A DNA stretch of 64,000 nt. Source: an uncultured Nesterenkonia sp. Lineage in GTDB: Bacteria > Actinomycetota > Actinomycetes > Actinomycetales > Micrococcaceae. The translations under genes and the position numbers were made by a program. The DNA lies in NCBI GenBank assembly GCA_947494195.1, contig CANLUC010000002.1, positions 496,001-560,000 of the forward strand, given 5' to 3'. Of this stretch, positions 35,942-44,403 are shown piece after piece; the stretch's first letter is position 1, and the number at the start of each line of letters is the position of its first letter. Below the pieces are notes generated by a model. That model was not told the DNA's origin and did not search any database. It worked only from the letters and a program-made list of their open reading frames with translations.

Positions 35942-36741
35942 TCAGGGTCTCCCGGGGAGAATCCGGCCTCACGCAGCGTCCGCTGTCCGGCCTCGCTGAG
36001 CAGAAAATCGATGAATTCCCGGGCGGCGGCTGGCTGCGCGGAGTCCTGCAGCACGGCCGCGGGGTAACGGTTGGGATGGGCCTCGGCCCCCTCGATCTCC
36101 ACGGAGTCCACCTGATCTCCTGCGCGGAGAACGTCCGTGGAGTAGACCAGCCCGGCGTCGGCCTCTGCGCTGCTGACCTTGCCTAGCACATCGGTGACCG
36201 CCAGCTCCTCGCTGACCGGGGACAGCGTGACCCCAGCGGCGTCGGCGGCCTGCACGGCCGCCGCGCCACAGGGCACCTGCTCGGCGCAGACCACCAGGGC
36301 GGGGGAAGAGCCGGAATCACCTCCGGGGGAGGTGTCGAGATCCTGCAGCGATCGGATCTGTGCCGGGTTGCCGTCCGGGACCGCGATCACCAAGGTGTTC
36401 GTCGCGATGCGCCGGGCAGGCGGTGAGATCAGCTCGGCCGATGCGGCGCGTTCCATGGTCTGCTCATCAGCGGGGATGAACACATCGGCCGGCGCCCCCT
36501 GCTGAAGCTGGGCCAGCAGCCCCGCCGAGCCTGCTGAGCTGATCTCCACGTCCACTCCGGATGCGGCCTCGTAGTCATCGGCCACTGCGGTCACCACCTC
36601 ATCCAGGGAGGCGGCGGCGAAGACCGTGACCTGGGCTGCTGAGGCTTCCTCCTCGGTCCCTTGGCCGTCGGCGCTCGGAGCTGAGGCACAGCCTGGGAGA
36701 ATCAACAGCGCCGCTGCAAGGAGTCCGGCTGAGCTGCGCAT
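35938..36741 (-). CDS. modA: Molybdate ABC transporter substrate-binding lipoprotein
   Basis: A 267-residue binding lipoprotein with lipobox ILPGC. The mature part shows the ModA pattern [42 protein letters not shown] broken by usual loops, AEQVPCGAA (ModA family motif) and [10 protein letters not shown]. It binds molybdate outside the membrane. ATG 36741 is chosen because it starts the signal peptide. It is divergent from the aminotransferase and lies next to a molybdopterin oxidoreductase gene. Confidence 0.9.
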   Translation of the reverse strand: MRSSAGLLAAALLILPGCASAPSADGQGTEEEASAAQVTVFAAASLDEVVTAVADDYEAASGVDVEISSAGSAGLLAQLQQGAPADVFIPADEQTMERAASAELISPPARRIATNTLVIAVPDGNPAQIRSLQDLDTSPGGDSGSSPALVVCAEQVPCGAAAVQAADAAGVTLSPVSEELAVTDVLGKVSSAEADAGLVYSTDVLRAGDQVDSVEIEGAEAHPNRYPAAVLQDSAQPAAAREFIDFLLSEAGQRTLREAGFSPGDPE

Positions 36742-36767
36742 AGGGGTTGAGTCTATAGGCTGGATGG

Positions 36768-37964
36768 ATGTTGCCTTCGAAGAGATCACAGGTGCCCGGT
36801 TTCGAAGTGATGAGCATTCTGGGCAGGATCGACGCCATGCGCGCCGAGGGCCGAGACGTGATCTCGCTGACCGCGGGGGAGCCCGGCTCCGGAGCTCCCG
36901 CGGGGGTGAACCAGGCTGCGGCGAAGATCCACGCGCAGAACACCGTGTTGAACTACACCGCCGCGATGGGGATCATGCCGCTGCGGGAGGCGATCGCTGA
37001 GCACTACCAGCGCTGGTACGGGATCAGCGTGCCGGTGCAGCGCATCGCCGTGACCACAGGCTCCTCGGGCGCCTTCATGCTCAGCTTTCTGGCGGCCTTC
37101 GACCCGGGGGACCGCGTGGCTCTCGCACGACCCGGCTACCCGGCCTACCGCAACATCCTCACCGCCCTGGGCATCGAGGTGGTGGACCTCGACTGTGGTC
37201 CGGCGGAGCGCTTCCAGCCCACGGTGGCGCAGCTTGAGGCCGAGCGCCGTGAGGGCGGGCTCGCCGGGGTCATCCTCGCCTCGCCGGGGAACCCCACCGG
37301 CACCATGATCGACCGCGAGAAGCTGACCGCGCTCTCCGGCTGGTGCGCAGAGCATGAGGTGCAGCTCGTCAGCGATGAGATCTACCACGGCATCAGCTTC
37401 GGCGCCGAAAACGTCAGTGCCCGTGAGGTCGACGCACGTGCGGTGGTCATCTCCTCGTTCTCCAAGTACTGGGGGATGCCCGGCTGGCGCCTGGGCTGGA
37501 TGGTGCTGCCTGAGCATCTGGTGGACCCGGTCTCCAGACTCGCCGGCAATATCGCCCTGTGCCCTCCGCATGCCACGCAGCTGGCCGCAGTGGAGGCATT
37601 CACCCCTGCCTCGCTGAGCTTCGCCGCCGGTCAGGTCCAGGGCTACGCGGCGGCGCGCGAAGTGGTGCTCAGCCAGCTCGACGAGCTGGGGTGGGGCGAG
37701 GTCGCCCCGGCCGACGGCGCGTTCTATGTGTACGCGCATCTCGGGACACAGCTCGACCGGTTCGGGGATTCGGCGGACTATTGCAGGGCGCTCCTGGAGG
37801 AGGTCGGTGTGGCCATCGTGCCCGGCACAGATTTCGATCCGGTGGCAGGCGGCCAATGGGTCAGACTGAGCCTGGCGCCCGGAGCGCCCGCGGTGGCGGA
37901 GGGCATCCGAAGGATTCTGCGGTTCCAAGCGGGCCACCGTGCCCAGCCTGACCGGATCAGCTGA
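36768..37964 (+). CDS. PLP-dependent aminotransferase (class I/II, aspartate aminotransferase-like)
   Basis: A 398-residue fold-type I aminotransferase. The substrate-binding N-terminus contains DVISLTAGEP. Later come ILASPGNPTGTMIDREKL, DEIYHGISFG and the PLP lysine in SSFSKYWGMPGWRLGW, then the C-terminal Arg in WVRLSLAPG. It resembles the general aspartate/aromatic aminotransferase subgroup; the amino donor cannot be fixed. It is divergent from modA by 26 bp and overlaps the convergent oxidoreductase by 8 bp. Confidence 0.88.
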   Translation: MLPSKRSQVPGFEVMSILGRIDAMRAEGRDVISLTAGEPGSGAPAGVNQAAAKIHAQNTVLNYTAAMGIMPLREAIAEHYQRWYGISVPVQRIAVTTGSSGAFMLSFLAAFDPGDRVALARPGYPAYRNILTALGIEVVDLDCGPAERFQPTVAQLEAERREGGLAGVILASPGNPTGTMIDREKLTALSGWCAEHEVQLVSDEIYHGISFGAENVSAREVDARAVVISSFSKYWGMPGWRLGWMVLPEHLVDPVSRLAGNIALCPPHATQLAAVEAFTPASLSFAAGQVQGYAAAREVVLSQLDELGWGEVAPADGAFYVYAHLGTQLDRFGDSADYCRALLEEVGVAIVPGTDFDPVAGGQWVRLSLAPGAPAVAEGIRRILRFQAGHRAQPDRIS

Positions 37965-39594
37965 CGCTGAATTCGATCCGATGATGTCCCGTGGCGGAAC
38001 CCGGAATCGAGTCCCGGCGCTCGCCCGACTGGACTTCACCCTCGGCGTTCGTCGCGCGCACCGTGACGGAATGGCGTCCCGAGTCGACATCCGCGAAGGT
38101 GTGCTTCCACTGCCTCCAGGTGTCATCGGTGACCTGTTCAGCCAGTTCAGCCGACTCCCAGTCGCCGTCGTCGAGGCGGACCTCGACGGTCTCGACGCCG
38201 ACGTGCTGGGCCCAGGCGCTGCCCGCCACGACGAGCTCCTCGCCCGGCACCTCGGCCAGCGGCCGCGGAACATCGATGCGCGAGGCGACCAGGACCGGTC
38301 CGCGTTCATTCCAGCCGCGGTCGGTCCAGTAAGCGGTCTGTTCATCGAAGCGGGTGAGCTCCAGCTCGGTGACCCATTTCGTGGCGGAGACGAAGCCGTA
38401 GAGGCCGGGAACCACCAGTCGGGCGGGGTAGCCATGCTGAGCGGGAAGGGGCTCGCCGTTCATGCCGACCGCGACCAGGGACTCGCGGTCCTCGTCGGTG
38501 AGCACCTCCAGCGGGGTCGACGCCGTCCAGCCGTCCACGGAGCGGGAGAGCACCATGTCGGCGTCGCCCGTGGGACGGGCTCGGGCGAGCAGCTCGCGGA
38601 TGGGGTAGCCGAGCCAGGTGGCGTTGCCGACGAGGTCGCCGCCGACCGGGTTCGAGACACAGGTCAGGGTCACGTGGTGCTCGACCAGCGGGAGTTCGAG
38701 GAGCTCTTCCATCGTGATGGTGACCTCTTCCTCGACCATGCCGTGGATGCGCAGCGACCAGTCCTCCGGGCTCAGCTCGGGGACCGCGAGCGCGGTGTCG
38801 ATCCGATAGAAGTTGTCATTGGGTGTGATGAACGGCGGCATGCCCTCGACACCGATGCTGGCCGCATCGGGGATGGCGGCGGCCTGTACGGCGGGGGAGG
38901 GGAGCATCGTCTTCGCTGCGGCCTGCCCCACGTCCTGTCCGAACGCGTTGACCGAACGGCCGAAGGCGATGGAGCCTGCAGCAATGGCGGTTCCAGCCGC
39001 AGCGAGGCCGATGAATCGGCGTCGTGAATGGGCAGACTCTTCCGCGCGGGAGCGAGATGAGCGGGTCTCCACAACCTCTGCGTGAGATCCCTCGTCCCGT
39101 GGGCGCAGCCAGCCGGTGGCGGCGCCGCTGAGCAGCAGCAGAGCGAGCAGTCCCAGCACCGCACCGATGAGCGTGGGCAGGGCGTCTACCGCCGAATTCT
39201 CCGGGCGGACCAACACCGCTGCCAGCAGGATGAGAGCGACGAGGCTGAAGGCACCCAGTGCGAGCTTCATGCGTGAGCGTGCAAGCACCCCGATCATTGC
39301 GGCGACGACGGCGCCGACCACGCCCATGCTGATGTAGAGCACCAGTTTGTCGTTGTTGCCGAAGGCCGAGATGGCGAACTCCTGCAACCAGCTCGGAGAG
39401 AGCCTGATGACCGCGGAACCGAGCGCCACGAGCGTGGAGGAGGTCGGCCCGAAGAGGCGGGACACAAGGTCTGCCACCCCGAGGAAGATGGCTGCTGCGA
39501 GAACGCCGGCCAATGCGTGGGGGACCAGACGCAGCAGTCGCTGGCCCGCGCCGTAGTGGGCCTGATCTGGGTGCTTGCGTACGGTCTGTGTCAT
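37957..39594 (-). CDS. Membrane-anchored molybdopterin-dependent oxidoreductase (sulfite oxidase family)
   Basis: A 545-residue protein. The first 160 residues hold about five membrane helices. A Ser/Arg-rich linker with RRRFIGLAAAG follows, then an external catalytic domain. The Mo-ligand Cys is in TLTCVSNPVGGDLVGN, followed by WLGYPIRELL and GYPARLVVPGLYG, as in the sulfite-oxidase fold. The C-terminal dimerisation domain (residues about 450-545) is Ig-like. Substrate unknown. A SigK-type promoter ends just before the ATG, so the mRNA is probably leaderless. Nearby modAB would supply molybdate. Confidence 0.9.
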   Translation of the reverse strand: MTQTVRKHPDQAHYGAGQRLLRLVPHALAGVLAAAIFLGVADLVSRLFGPTSSTLVALGSAVIRLSPSWLQEFAISAFGNNDKLVLYISMGVVGAVVAAMIGVLARSRMKLALGAFSLVALILLAAVLVRPENSAVDALPTLIGAVLGLLALLLLSGAATGWLRPRDEGSHAEVVETRSSRSRAEESAHSRRRFIGLAAAGTAIAAGSIAFGRSVNAFGQDVGQAAAKTMLPSPAVQAAAIPDAASIGVEGMPPFITPNDNFYRIDTALAVPELSPEDWSLRIHGMVEEEVTITMEELLELPLVEHHVTLTCVSNPVGGDLVGNATWLGYPIRELLARARPTGDADMVLSRSVDGWTASTPLEVLTDEDRESLVAVGMNGEPLPAQHGYPARLVVPGLYGFVSATKWVTELELTRFDEQTAYWTDRGWNERGPVLVASRIDVPRPLAEVPGEELVVAGSAWAQHVGVETVEVRLDDGDWESAELAEQVTDDTWRQWKHTFADVDSGRHSVTVRATNAEGEVQSGERRDSIPGSATGHHRIEFSVS

Positions 39595-39601
39595 GTCTGC
39601 T

Positions 39602-39629
39602 ATTCGGAGCGGAGGGGGATGCTGGATGG
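39602..39629 (-). promoter_or_regulatory. SigK-type promoter for the molybdopterin oxidoreductase
   Basis: On the minus strand, CCATCC (39629-39624), a 16-base spacer and CCGAAT (39607-39602) match the mycobacterial SigK consensus as I recall it. A start about 7 bases downstream falls at the ATG (39594), implying a leaderless mRNA. Confidence 0.7.
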
Positions 39630-39648
39630 GGGATCCAGCGAAAGATTT

Positions 39649-40500
39649 TCAGAGTTCGGCGAGGAGCACCGGCTCGGTGGTGGGCGCGTCGGAGCCTCCG
39701 GCCGGCTCGACCGTCACGCCGAAGGTCATGCCCTCGTCCATGGGTGCGCCGGTGATCATCTCCGCACGGGTGCCGCTCATCAGCCCTGCGCTGCGTGGAC
39801 CGGCCTCGTCGATCAGCCAGAGCTGCATGGTCTGGTCCTCAGGCAGCTCAGGCATGTCATGCGGGGTCAGGTGCAGCATCTGCTCGGAGACCGAGTAGGC
39901 CAGCGTCACCCGCCCGCCCACGGTCGCCTCGGCCTCGGTGAAGGAGAGGTCAGAGGCGGCGAGAAGTCGCTCGGCGCGCTCAGCCTCGGCCTGCGCCACG
40001 GTCAACGACTCCTCCATCTCTGTGGTGTCCTGCTGCTGGTTGACCAGCACGCCCGCCAGCGCCGCCGAGAGCAGGAGCAGCGTGGAGGCGGCAAGCGCGA
40101 AGAGCGTGGTCACCGGCTTGCGGCGCCGAGTCCGTCGTCCCGATTCAGGCGCGGCGGCGGACTCGCCGCTGGTCGCCGGCACTGGGCCGCCGGTCTGCCC
40201 GTCAGAGCGCGACGCGCTGTGACGCTCGGGTGCAGAGTGCGCTTGCGAATCCTGGTGTCGCTGCGATGTCGGTCGCTGCTGTTCCAGCCGAGGGATCGCC
40301 AGAATGCTGGCTTCAACCTCGGCGCTGGGCGCGATGGCGTCATCGGATTCGGCCAGCAGACCCATCGTCTCGCGGAAGGACTGCACCTCTTCGGCGAACT
40401 CCGGGTCCGTGGCTTCGAGGGCGCGAGCCTCGAGCAGCTCGGCCTCGGCGAGGGTCCCCAGCGCGCAGCCGGCTGCCAGGTATTCACGATCGGCGTTCAT
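39649..40500 (-). CDS. rskA: Anti-sigma-K factor, RskA family
   Basis: A 283-residue single-pass membrane protein. Residues 1-75 form the cytoplasmic anti-sigma domain (YLAAGCALGTLAEAELLEARAL). A charged linker leads to the one membrane helix (LFALAASTLLLLSAALAGVLV, positions about 147-167). The outside part is the RskA domain (MQLWLIDEAGPRSAGLM, FGVTVEPAGGS). RskA holds SigK inactive until cleaved by regulated proteolysis. It overlaps sigK by 4 bp (ATGA). Confidence 0.92.
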   Translation of the reverse strand: MNADREYLAAGCALGTLAEAELLEARALEATDPEFAEEVQSFRETMGLLAESDDAIAPSAEVEASILAIPRLEQQRPTSQRHQDSQAHSAPERHSASRSDGQTGGPVPATSGESAAAPESGRRTRRRKPVTTLFALAASTLLLLSAALAGVLVNQQQDTTEMEESLTVAQAEAERAERLLAASDLSFTEAEATVGGRVTLAYSVSEQMLHLTPHDMPELPEDQTMQLWLIDEAGPRSAGLMSGTRAEMITGAPMDEGMTFGVTVEPAGGSDAPTTEPVLLAEL

Positions 40501-41093
40501 CCGGCACCCCCTAGCTGGGCTCTGAGTCTCTGCATTCCGTCTCGGATTCGAGACTTCACGGTTCCCAGCGGCACTTCGAGCCGTCGGGATATCTCGGAAT
40601 GAGACAATTCCTGATAGTAAGCCATCGCAATTGCGGTGGCCTGGTCCTCTGGAAGGGCACGAAGCGCTGTCTGTGCGCGGTCGGCCTCCACCTGGGTCAG
40701 GACCGAGTCCTGGACGTCCGGTTCATACGCGTGTGCCTCCTTCACCCCCTGGGTGAAGTCTCTGTTTTGCTGAGCCTGCACGGCGCGGACCCGGTCGATG
40801 GCCCGTCGACGACATATCGTGGTCAGCCAGGCCCTGCCGCTTCCAGCCTGGGGCCGGTAGCTGTGGCAGTTGACCCAGACCTCGGTGAAGATCTCCTGAA
40901 GAACTTCCTCGGCGAGGGATCTATTCCGCAGCACGCGCAGCGCCGTCGCCAGGAGGATGGAACTCTGCTCCCGGTACAGCTGCTCGAAGGCCTGTTCATC
41001 GCCGCGCTGGATCCTCAGCAGGAGCTCTCGGCAAGAATCCGAGGAACCATGCACAGGCTCTCCGCCGTCAGCGGCTGAACCGGTGGTGCCCAT
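40497..41093 (-). CDS. sigK: ECF RNA polymerase sigma factor SigK
   Basis: An ECF sigma factor of about 198 residues. Region 2 contains AEEVLQEIFTEVWVNCHSY and region 4 the HTH ATAIAMAYYQELSHSEISRRLEVPLGTVKSRI. The linked RskA gene identifies it as SigK-like. Start choice is uncertain: ATG 41093 has GGGGA upstream; ATG 41102, ATG 41108 and GTG 41159 are in frame. It should recognise CCATCC/CCGAAT promoters, two of which lie in this locus. No such site is visible before sigK itself. Confidence 0.9.
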   Translation of the reverse strand: MGTTGSAADGGEPVHGSSDSCRELLLRIQRGDEQAFEQLYREQSSILLATALRVLRNRSLAEEVLQEIFTEVWVNCHSYRPQAGSGRAWLTTICRRRAIDRVRAVQAQQNRDFTQGVKEAHAYEPDVQDSVLTQVEADRAQTALRALPEDQATAIAMAYYQELSHSEISRRLEVPLGTVKSRIRDGMQRLRAQLGGAG

Positions 41094-41116
41094 GTCATGC
41101 ATCCCCATAGGATGCC

Positions 41117-41132
41117 ACACCCCGGGGGGTGT
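41117..41132. promoter_or_regulatory. Inverted repeat upstream of sigK
   Basis: ACACCCC and GGGGTGT face each other across 2 bases just upstream of the likely sigK start. A second small inverted repeat (TTCACC/GGTGAA) is at 41162-41177. Either could be an operator; nothing more can be said. Confidence 0.35.
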
Positions 41133-41183
41133 CTTCTGCATCCACACCGCACCGTCCACACTTCACCTCGGGGTGAAAGAGCA

Positions 41184-41232
41184 ATGGCGGCACCGGCACC
41201 CTGTCCCGCAGGTGGGTGCCGGACGCCGCCAT
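41184..41232 (-). terminator. Strong stem-loop terminator after the fasciclin gene
   Basis: A perfect 9-bp inner stem (41193-41201 with 41214-41222) is extended, after a small bulge, by a perfect 8-bp outer stem (41184-41191 with 41225-41232). On the minus strand it lies 66 bases after the fasciclin stop and is followed by a T-rich TGCTCTTTC. It separates that gene from sigK. Confidence 0.75.
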
Positions 41233-41298
41233 CGCTCATCACAGTGCGTTGATCACAACGCGTCAGGAACGGTCAGCAGCGACCGCGCCCGGTGCGGA

Positions 41299-42039
41299 TC
41301 ACTCTTCTGCTGCCGCAGGCATCATGACGGCGTCCACCATGTAGACAGTGGCGTTGGCGGTCTGGACGCCGCCGCAGACGAGGCCTGCGTCGTCGAACAT
41401 CAGGTCTTCGCCTTCGCCCTCGATGGTCACGGTCGCGCCGTTGACGGTCTCGTGCTCACCGGCGATCTCATCGGGGGACATCTGGCCCTCGATCACGTGG
41501 TAGGTCAGCACGTCGGTCAGCATGTCGGCATCCTCGACCACTGCGTTGAGGTCTTCCTCAGGGATGGCTGCGAACGCATCATCGGTGGGGGCGATCACGG
41601 TGAACTCGCCGCCGTTGAGGGTGTCGACGAGATCAACATCGGGGTTCAGCTCGCCGGAGACTGCCGAGGTCAGCGTGGTCAGCATCGGGTTGTTCGAGGC
41701 TGCGGTGGCCACTGGATCTTCGGCCATGCCGCCGACTGAACCGGCGCCGTCGGGAACTTCCTCGGCGTAGGCCTCACAGGAAGCGCCGACCAGGCTGGCC
41801 GCGGGATCGGACTCGTCCATGGACTCTTCATCCATCGGCTCTTCCGACTCCATGGACTCCTCGTCCATGGGCTCGGACTCCTCGTCCATCGGAGCCTCTG
41901 ACTCCATGGTCTCTTCGTCTGACATCTCCGCGCCGGTGTCCTCGGCGGGCTCCTCGGAGTCGCCGCAGGCGGTCAGGCCCAGCAGGGCGACCATTCCGAT
42001 TCCCAGCAGGGAAGTTGTCTTGCGCATCTCGGTCTTCAT
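41299..42039 (-). CDS. Fasciclin (FAS1) domain lipoprotein, MPT70/83-like
   Basis: A 246-residue surface lipoprotein with lipobox GLTAC. The mature N-terminus is an acidic low-complexity stretch with repeated MDEES and MESE units (about residues 35-75). The FAS1 domain covers about 100-245 (LTTLTSAVSGELNPDVDLVDTL split by loops, FTVIAPTDDAFAAIP, VLTYHVIEGQM, VYMVDAVMMPA). In mycobacteria the FAS1 proteins MPT70 and MPT83 are SigK targets, and here too a SigK-type promoter is upstream. ATG 42039 is chosen because AGGAGA lies 9 bases upstream. Confidence 0.92.
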   Translation of the reverse strand: MKTEMRKTTSLLGIGMVALLGLTACGDSEEPAEDTGAEMSDEETMESEAPMDEESEPMDEESMESEEPMDEESMDESDPAASLVGASCEAYAEEVPDGAGSVGGMAEDPVATAASNNPMLTTLTSAVSGELNPDVDLVDTLNGGEFTVIAPTDDAFAAIPEEDLNAVVEDADMLTDVLTYHVIEGQMSPDEIAGEHETVNGATVTIEGEGEDLMFDDAGLVCGGVQTANATVYMVDAVMMPAAAEE

Positions 42040-42117
42040 GGCTGAATCTCCTGTTGATCGCACTTTGGTCTAGGGCATGACATCTGATCGTTGTCTCAAC
42101 CAGGTCATGTGCTTAGA

Positions 42118-42144
42118 GTTCGGAGCAACCTCAGGATCGGATGG
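42118..42144 (-). promoter_or_regulatory. SigK-type promoter for the fasciclin gene
   Basis: Minus-strand CCATCC (42144-42139), 15-base spacer, CCGAAC (42123-42118). It closely matches the promoter before the molybdopterin oxidoreductase. A transcript from about 42111 would have a 70-base leader. Confidence 0.65.
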
Positions 42145-42195
42145 GAAGAATCTCAGATTCTTTTCCCGCCCGGCCGAATCGGGTGAGCGCGTGGT

Positions 42196-43683
42196 TCAGT
42201 CCTTGGTCTCGTTCTGGGGGCCGGCGTTCTCGGCGTCGGCCAGGATGCGCGCCGCCATCTTCTTGAAGATGATCGCGTGGAAAGGTGTCACGCCGAGCCA
42301 GTAGGCGCGACCGGCCAGTCCCCTGGGGAAGAAGATCGCCCGCTGCCGGTAGCGGGAACCGCTTCCTTCGGGCTCCACGCTGAACTCCAGCCAAGCCTGA
42401 CCCGGGACCTTCATCTCAGCGCGCAGCCGCAGCAGCCGGCCGCGCTGAAGCTCCTCCACCCGCCACCAGTCGAGGGTGTCCCCGAGCGCAAGCTCTCCGC
42501 GGCTGCGCCGTCCGCGGCCCAGCCCGACCCCGCCGACGAGCTTGTCGGCGAGTCCACGCAGCGCCCAGGCACGAGAGAGCGAGAAGTAGCCGGTCTCGCC
42601 GCCGATTCCCTCGATGACGGCGAAGACCGCGTCAGGGGACGCGCTGGAGAGCCGCTCACGCTCATCCACCAGCACCGAGCGGCCGGTCCAGTCGGGGTCC
42701 GAGGGAAGCGATTCCGAAGGCACGTCCAGCGGGTGGGCGGCGGCCCAGGTGGTCTCCACCCGGTCGGCGGAGATCTTCTCCAGTGCCAGACGCACGGAGG
42801 TCTCATAGTCGGTGAGGCCCTCCTCGGGAGGGGAGATGAGTTCGTCGATGACCTTGTCCTTGACCACGCAGTCATGCTGCAGCGACTCCACAAGCGGGAT
42901 GGCAAGGGTGCGCGGGATCGGCGTGACCAGGTTGACCCACTGCGCGGCCAGCCACGGGGTCAGCACCGGGAGTGGAATCACACGGGGCTCGTTGAGCTCG
43001 GCGGTGCGGGCATAGATCTTCATCAGCTGGGCGTAGCTGTGCACATCGGGTCCACCGATGTCGGCGCGGACGCTCGAGGCCAGCTCGATCTCCATGGCGC
43101 GGGTCAGGTAGTGCAGCGCATCCCGCACGGCGATGGGCTGGATCTGGTTCATCACCCATTTGGGGGCGGGCATCACCGGAAGCACATCGGTGAGGTGGCG
43201 GATCATCTCGAAGCTTGCCGAGCCCGAGCCGATCACCAGCCCGGCCTGCAGGGTCAGGGTGGGCACGCCGCTGGACTCCAGCACCTCGCCCACGTGGACG
43301 CGGGAGCGCAGGTGGGCACTGAGCTGACCTTCTCGAGCGTCGGGGTGCAGCCCGGCGAGATAGACGAGGTGGCCGACGCCGGCCTCGCTCGCCGCGGTGC
43401 CCAGAACGCGGGCACACCGCTCATCGAGCTCCTCGAAGCTGCGGTCCGAGGTCATCGAATGGACCAGGTAGTAGGCGGTGTCCGCGCCCTCGCAGAGCTC
43501 CCTCGCGGCTTCTGGATCGGTGAGGTCGCCCTCGACCACAGTGACCTCATCGCGCCAGGGAACGTCACGCAGGGCCTCGGCCCGGCGGGTCAGCACACGG
43601 ACCGTGTGCCCTGCGCGGAGCAGCTGGGGCACCAGCCGTCCTCCGATATATCCGGTCGCTCCGGTCACCGCTGCTGTTCCCAT
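42196..43683 (-). CDS. NAD(P)-binding SDR family protein with DUF2867 domain
   Basis: A 495-residue protein. The N-terminal atypical short-chain dehydrogenase domain has the nucleotide-binding GATGYIGGRLVPQLL and YYLVHSM. A C-terminal DUF2867 region (about 320-495) contains WWRVEELQRGRLLRLRAEMKVPGQAWLEF split by normal loops, and YWLGVTPFHAIIFKKM at the end. Such proteins are common in actinobacteria with unknown substrate. ATG 43683 begins the Rossmann fold; longer forms add a poor sequence. It is divergent from the carotenoid operon. Confidence 0.85.
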   Translation of the reverse strand: MGTAAVTGATGYIGGRLVPQLLRAGHTVRVLTRRAEALRDVPWRDEVTVVEGDLTDPEAARELCEGADTAYYLVHSMTSDRSFEELDERCARVLGTAASEAGVGHLVYLAGLHPDAREGQLSAHLRSRVHVGEVLESSGVPTLTLQAGLVIGSGSASFEMIRHLTDVLPVMPAPKWVMNQIQPIAVRDALHYLTRAMEIELASSVRADIGGPDVHSYAQLMKIYARTAELNEPRVIPLPVLTPWLAAQWVNLVTPIPRTLAIPLVESLQHDCVVKDKVIDELISPPEEGLTDYETSVRLALEKISADRVETTWAAAHPLDVPSESLPSDPDWTGRSVLVDERERLSSASPDAVFAVIEGIGGETGYFSLSRAWALRGLADKLVGGVGLGRGRRSRGELALGDTLDWWRVEELQRGRLLRLRAEMKVPGQAWLEFSVEPEGSGSRYRQRAIFFPRGLAGRAYWLGVTPFHAIIFKKMAARILADAENAGPQNETKD

Positions 43684-43827
43684 CAGGCACACATCCTCGC
43701 TCGGAAGTCTCCGCGGCGGGCAGTCCTGCGTGAGACGCGCCGCGGCACGTCTTGGCCAATCTAACACCGATGCGCCGCATGGATTCGAGGGTGTCAACCC
43801 GCGCGACGCATACAGCAGGGAGGCCCC

Positions 43828-44403
43828 GTGACTGGCTATGCTCGACGCATGACCTCAGGCTCGCCCTCGACAGAGGAACACGTTGTTCTCCTTTCGGAGA
43901 CCGGAGCGGCCATCGGCGTCGCGCCCAAGCGCACGGTGCACACCCAGGACACCCCGCTTCACCTGGGCTTCTCCTGCTATCTCTTCGATGCGTCGGGTCG
44001 GCTGCTGCTCAGCCGCCGGGCGCTGAGCAAGGCCACCTGGCCGGGAGTCTGGACCAACAGCTTCTGCGGGCACCCAGCCCGTGACGAAGACCTGGCGCTC
44101 GCGGTTCGACGCCGTGCGCTGCAGGAGCTCGGTGCTGAGGTCGACTCCGTCCAGGAAGTCCTGCCGGACTTTCGTTACCGCGCAGTCGACGCCAGCGGCG
44201 TCGTCGAGAATGAGATCTGCCCGGTGTTCACCGCGGTCCTCGTGGGCGAGCTCGACCCCGCGGCCGAGGAGGTCAGCCAGTGGCAGTGGGTGGACCCTGA
44301 GGCCGTGCAGCGAGCAGCGTCTGAGACCCCCTTCGCGTTCAGCCCGTGGATGGTGGAGCAGCTGCCGGCGCTGAAGGCAGCAGGCTGGGGCGTCCCCGCG
44401 TGA
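43828..44403 (+). CDS. idi: Isopentenyl-diphosphate delta-isomerase, type I
   Basis: A 191-residue Nudix-fold enzyme that interconverts IPP and DMAPP. It has TPLHLGFSCYLF, the active-site Cys in TNSFCGHPARDED, a Nudix helix RRRALQELGAE and the second catalytic Glu in VVENEICPVF. GTG 43828 has GGGAGG upstream; the alternative is ATG 43849. It is the first gene of the carotenoid operon, with a 4-bp overlap (GTGA) with crtB, and would raise the precursor supply. Confidence 0.93.
   Translation: MTGYARRMTSGSPSTEEHVVLLSETGAAIGVAPKRTVHTQDTPLHLGFSCYLFDASGRLLLSRRALSKATWPGVWTNSFCGHPARDEDLALAVRRRALQELGAEVDSVQEVLPDFRYRAVDASGVVENEICPVFTAVLVGELDPAAEEVSQWQWVDPEAVQRAASETPFAFSPWMVEQLPALKAAGWGVPA

Noticed and set aside
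42372-42905. Additional small coding frames inside the SDR-DUF2867 gene
   Set aside because: Arg/Ser/Pro-rich translations without ribosome binding sites, fully inside a well-supported gene.
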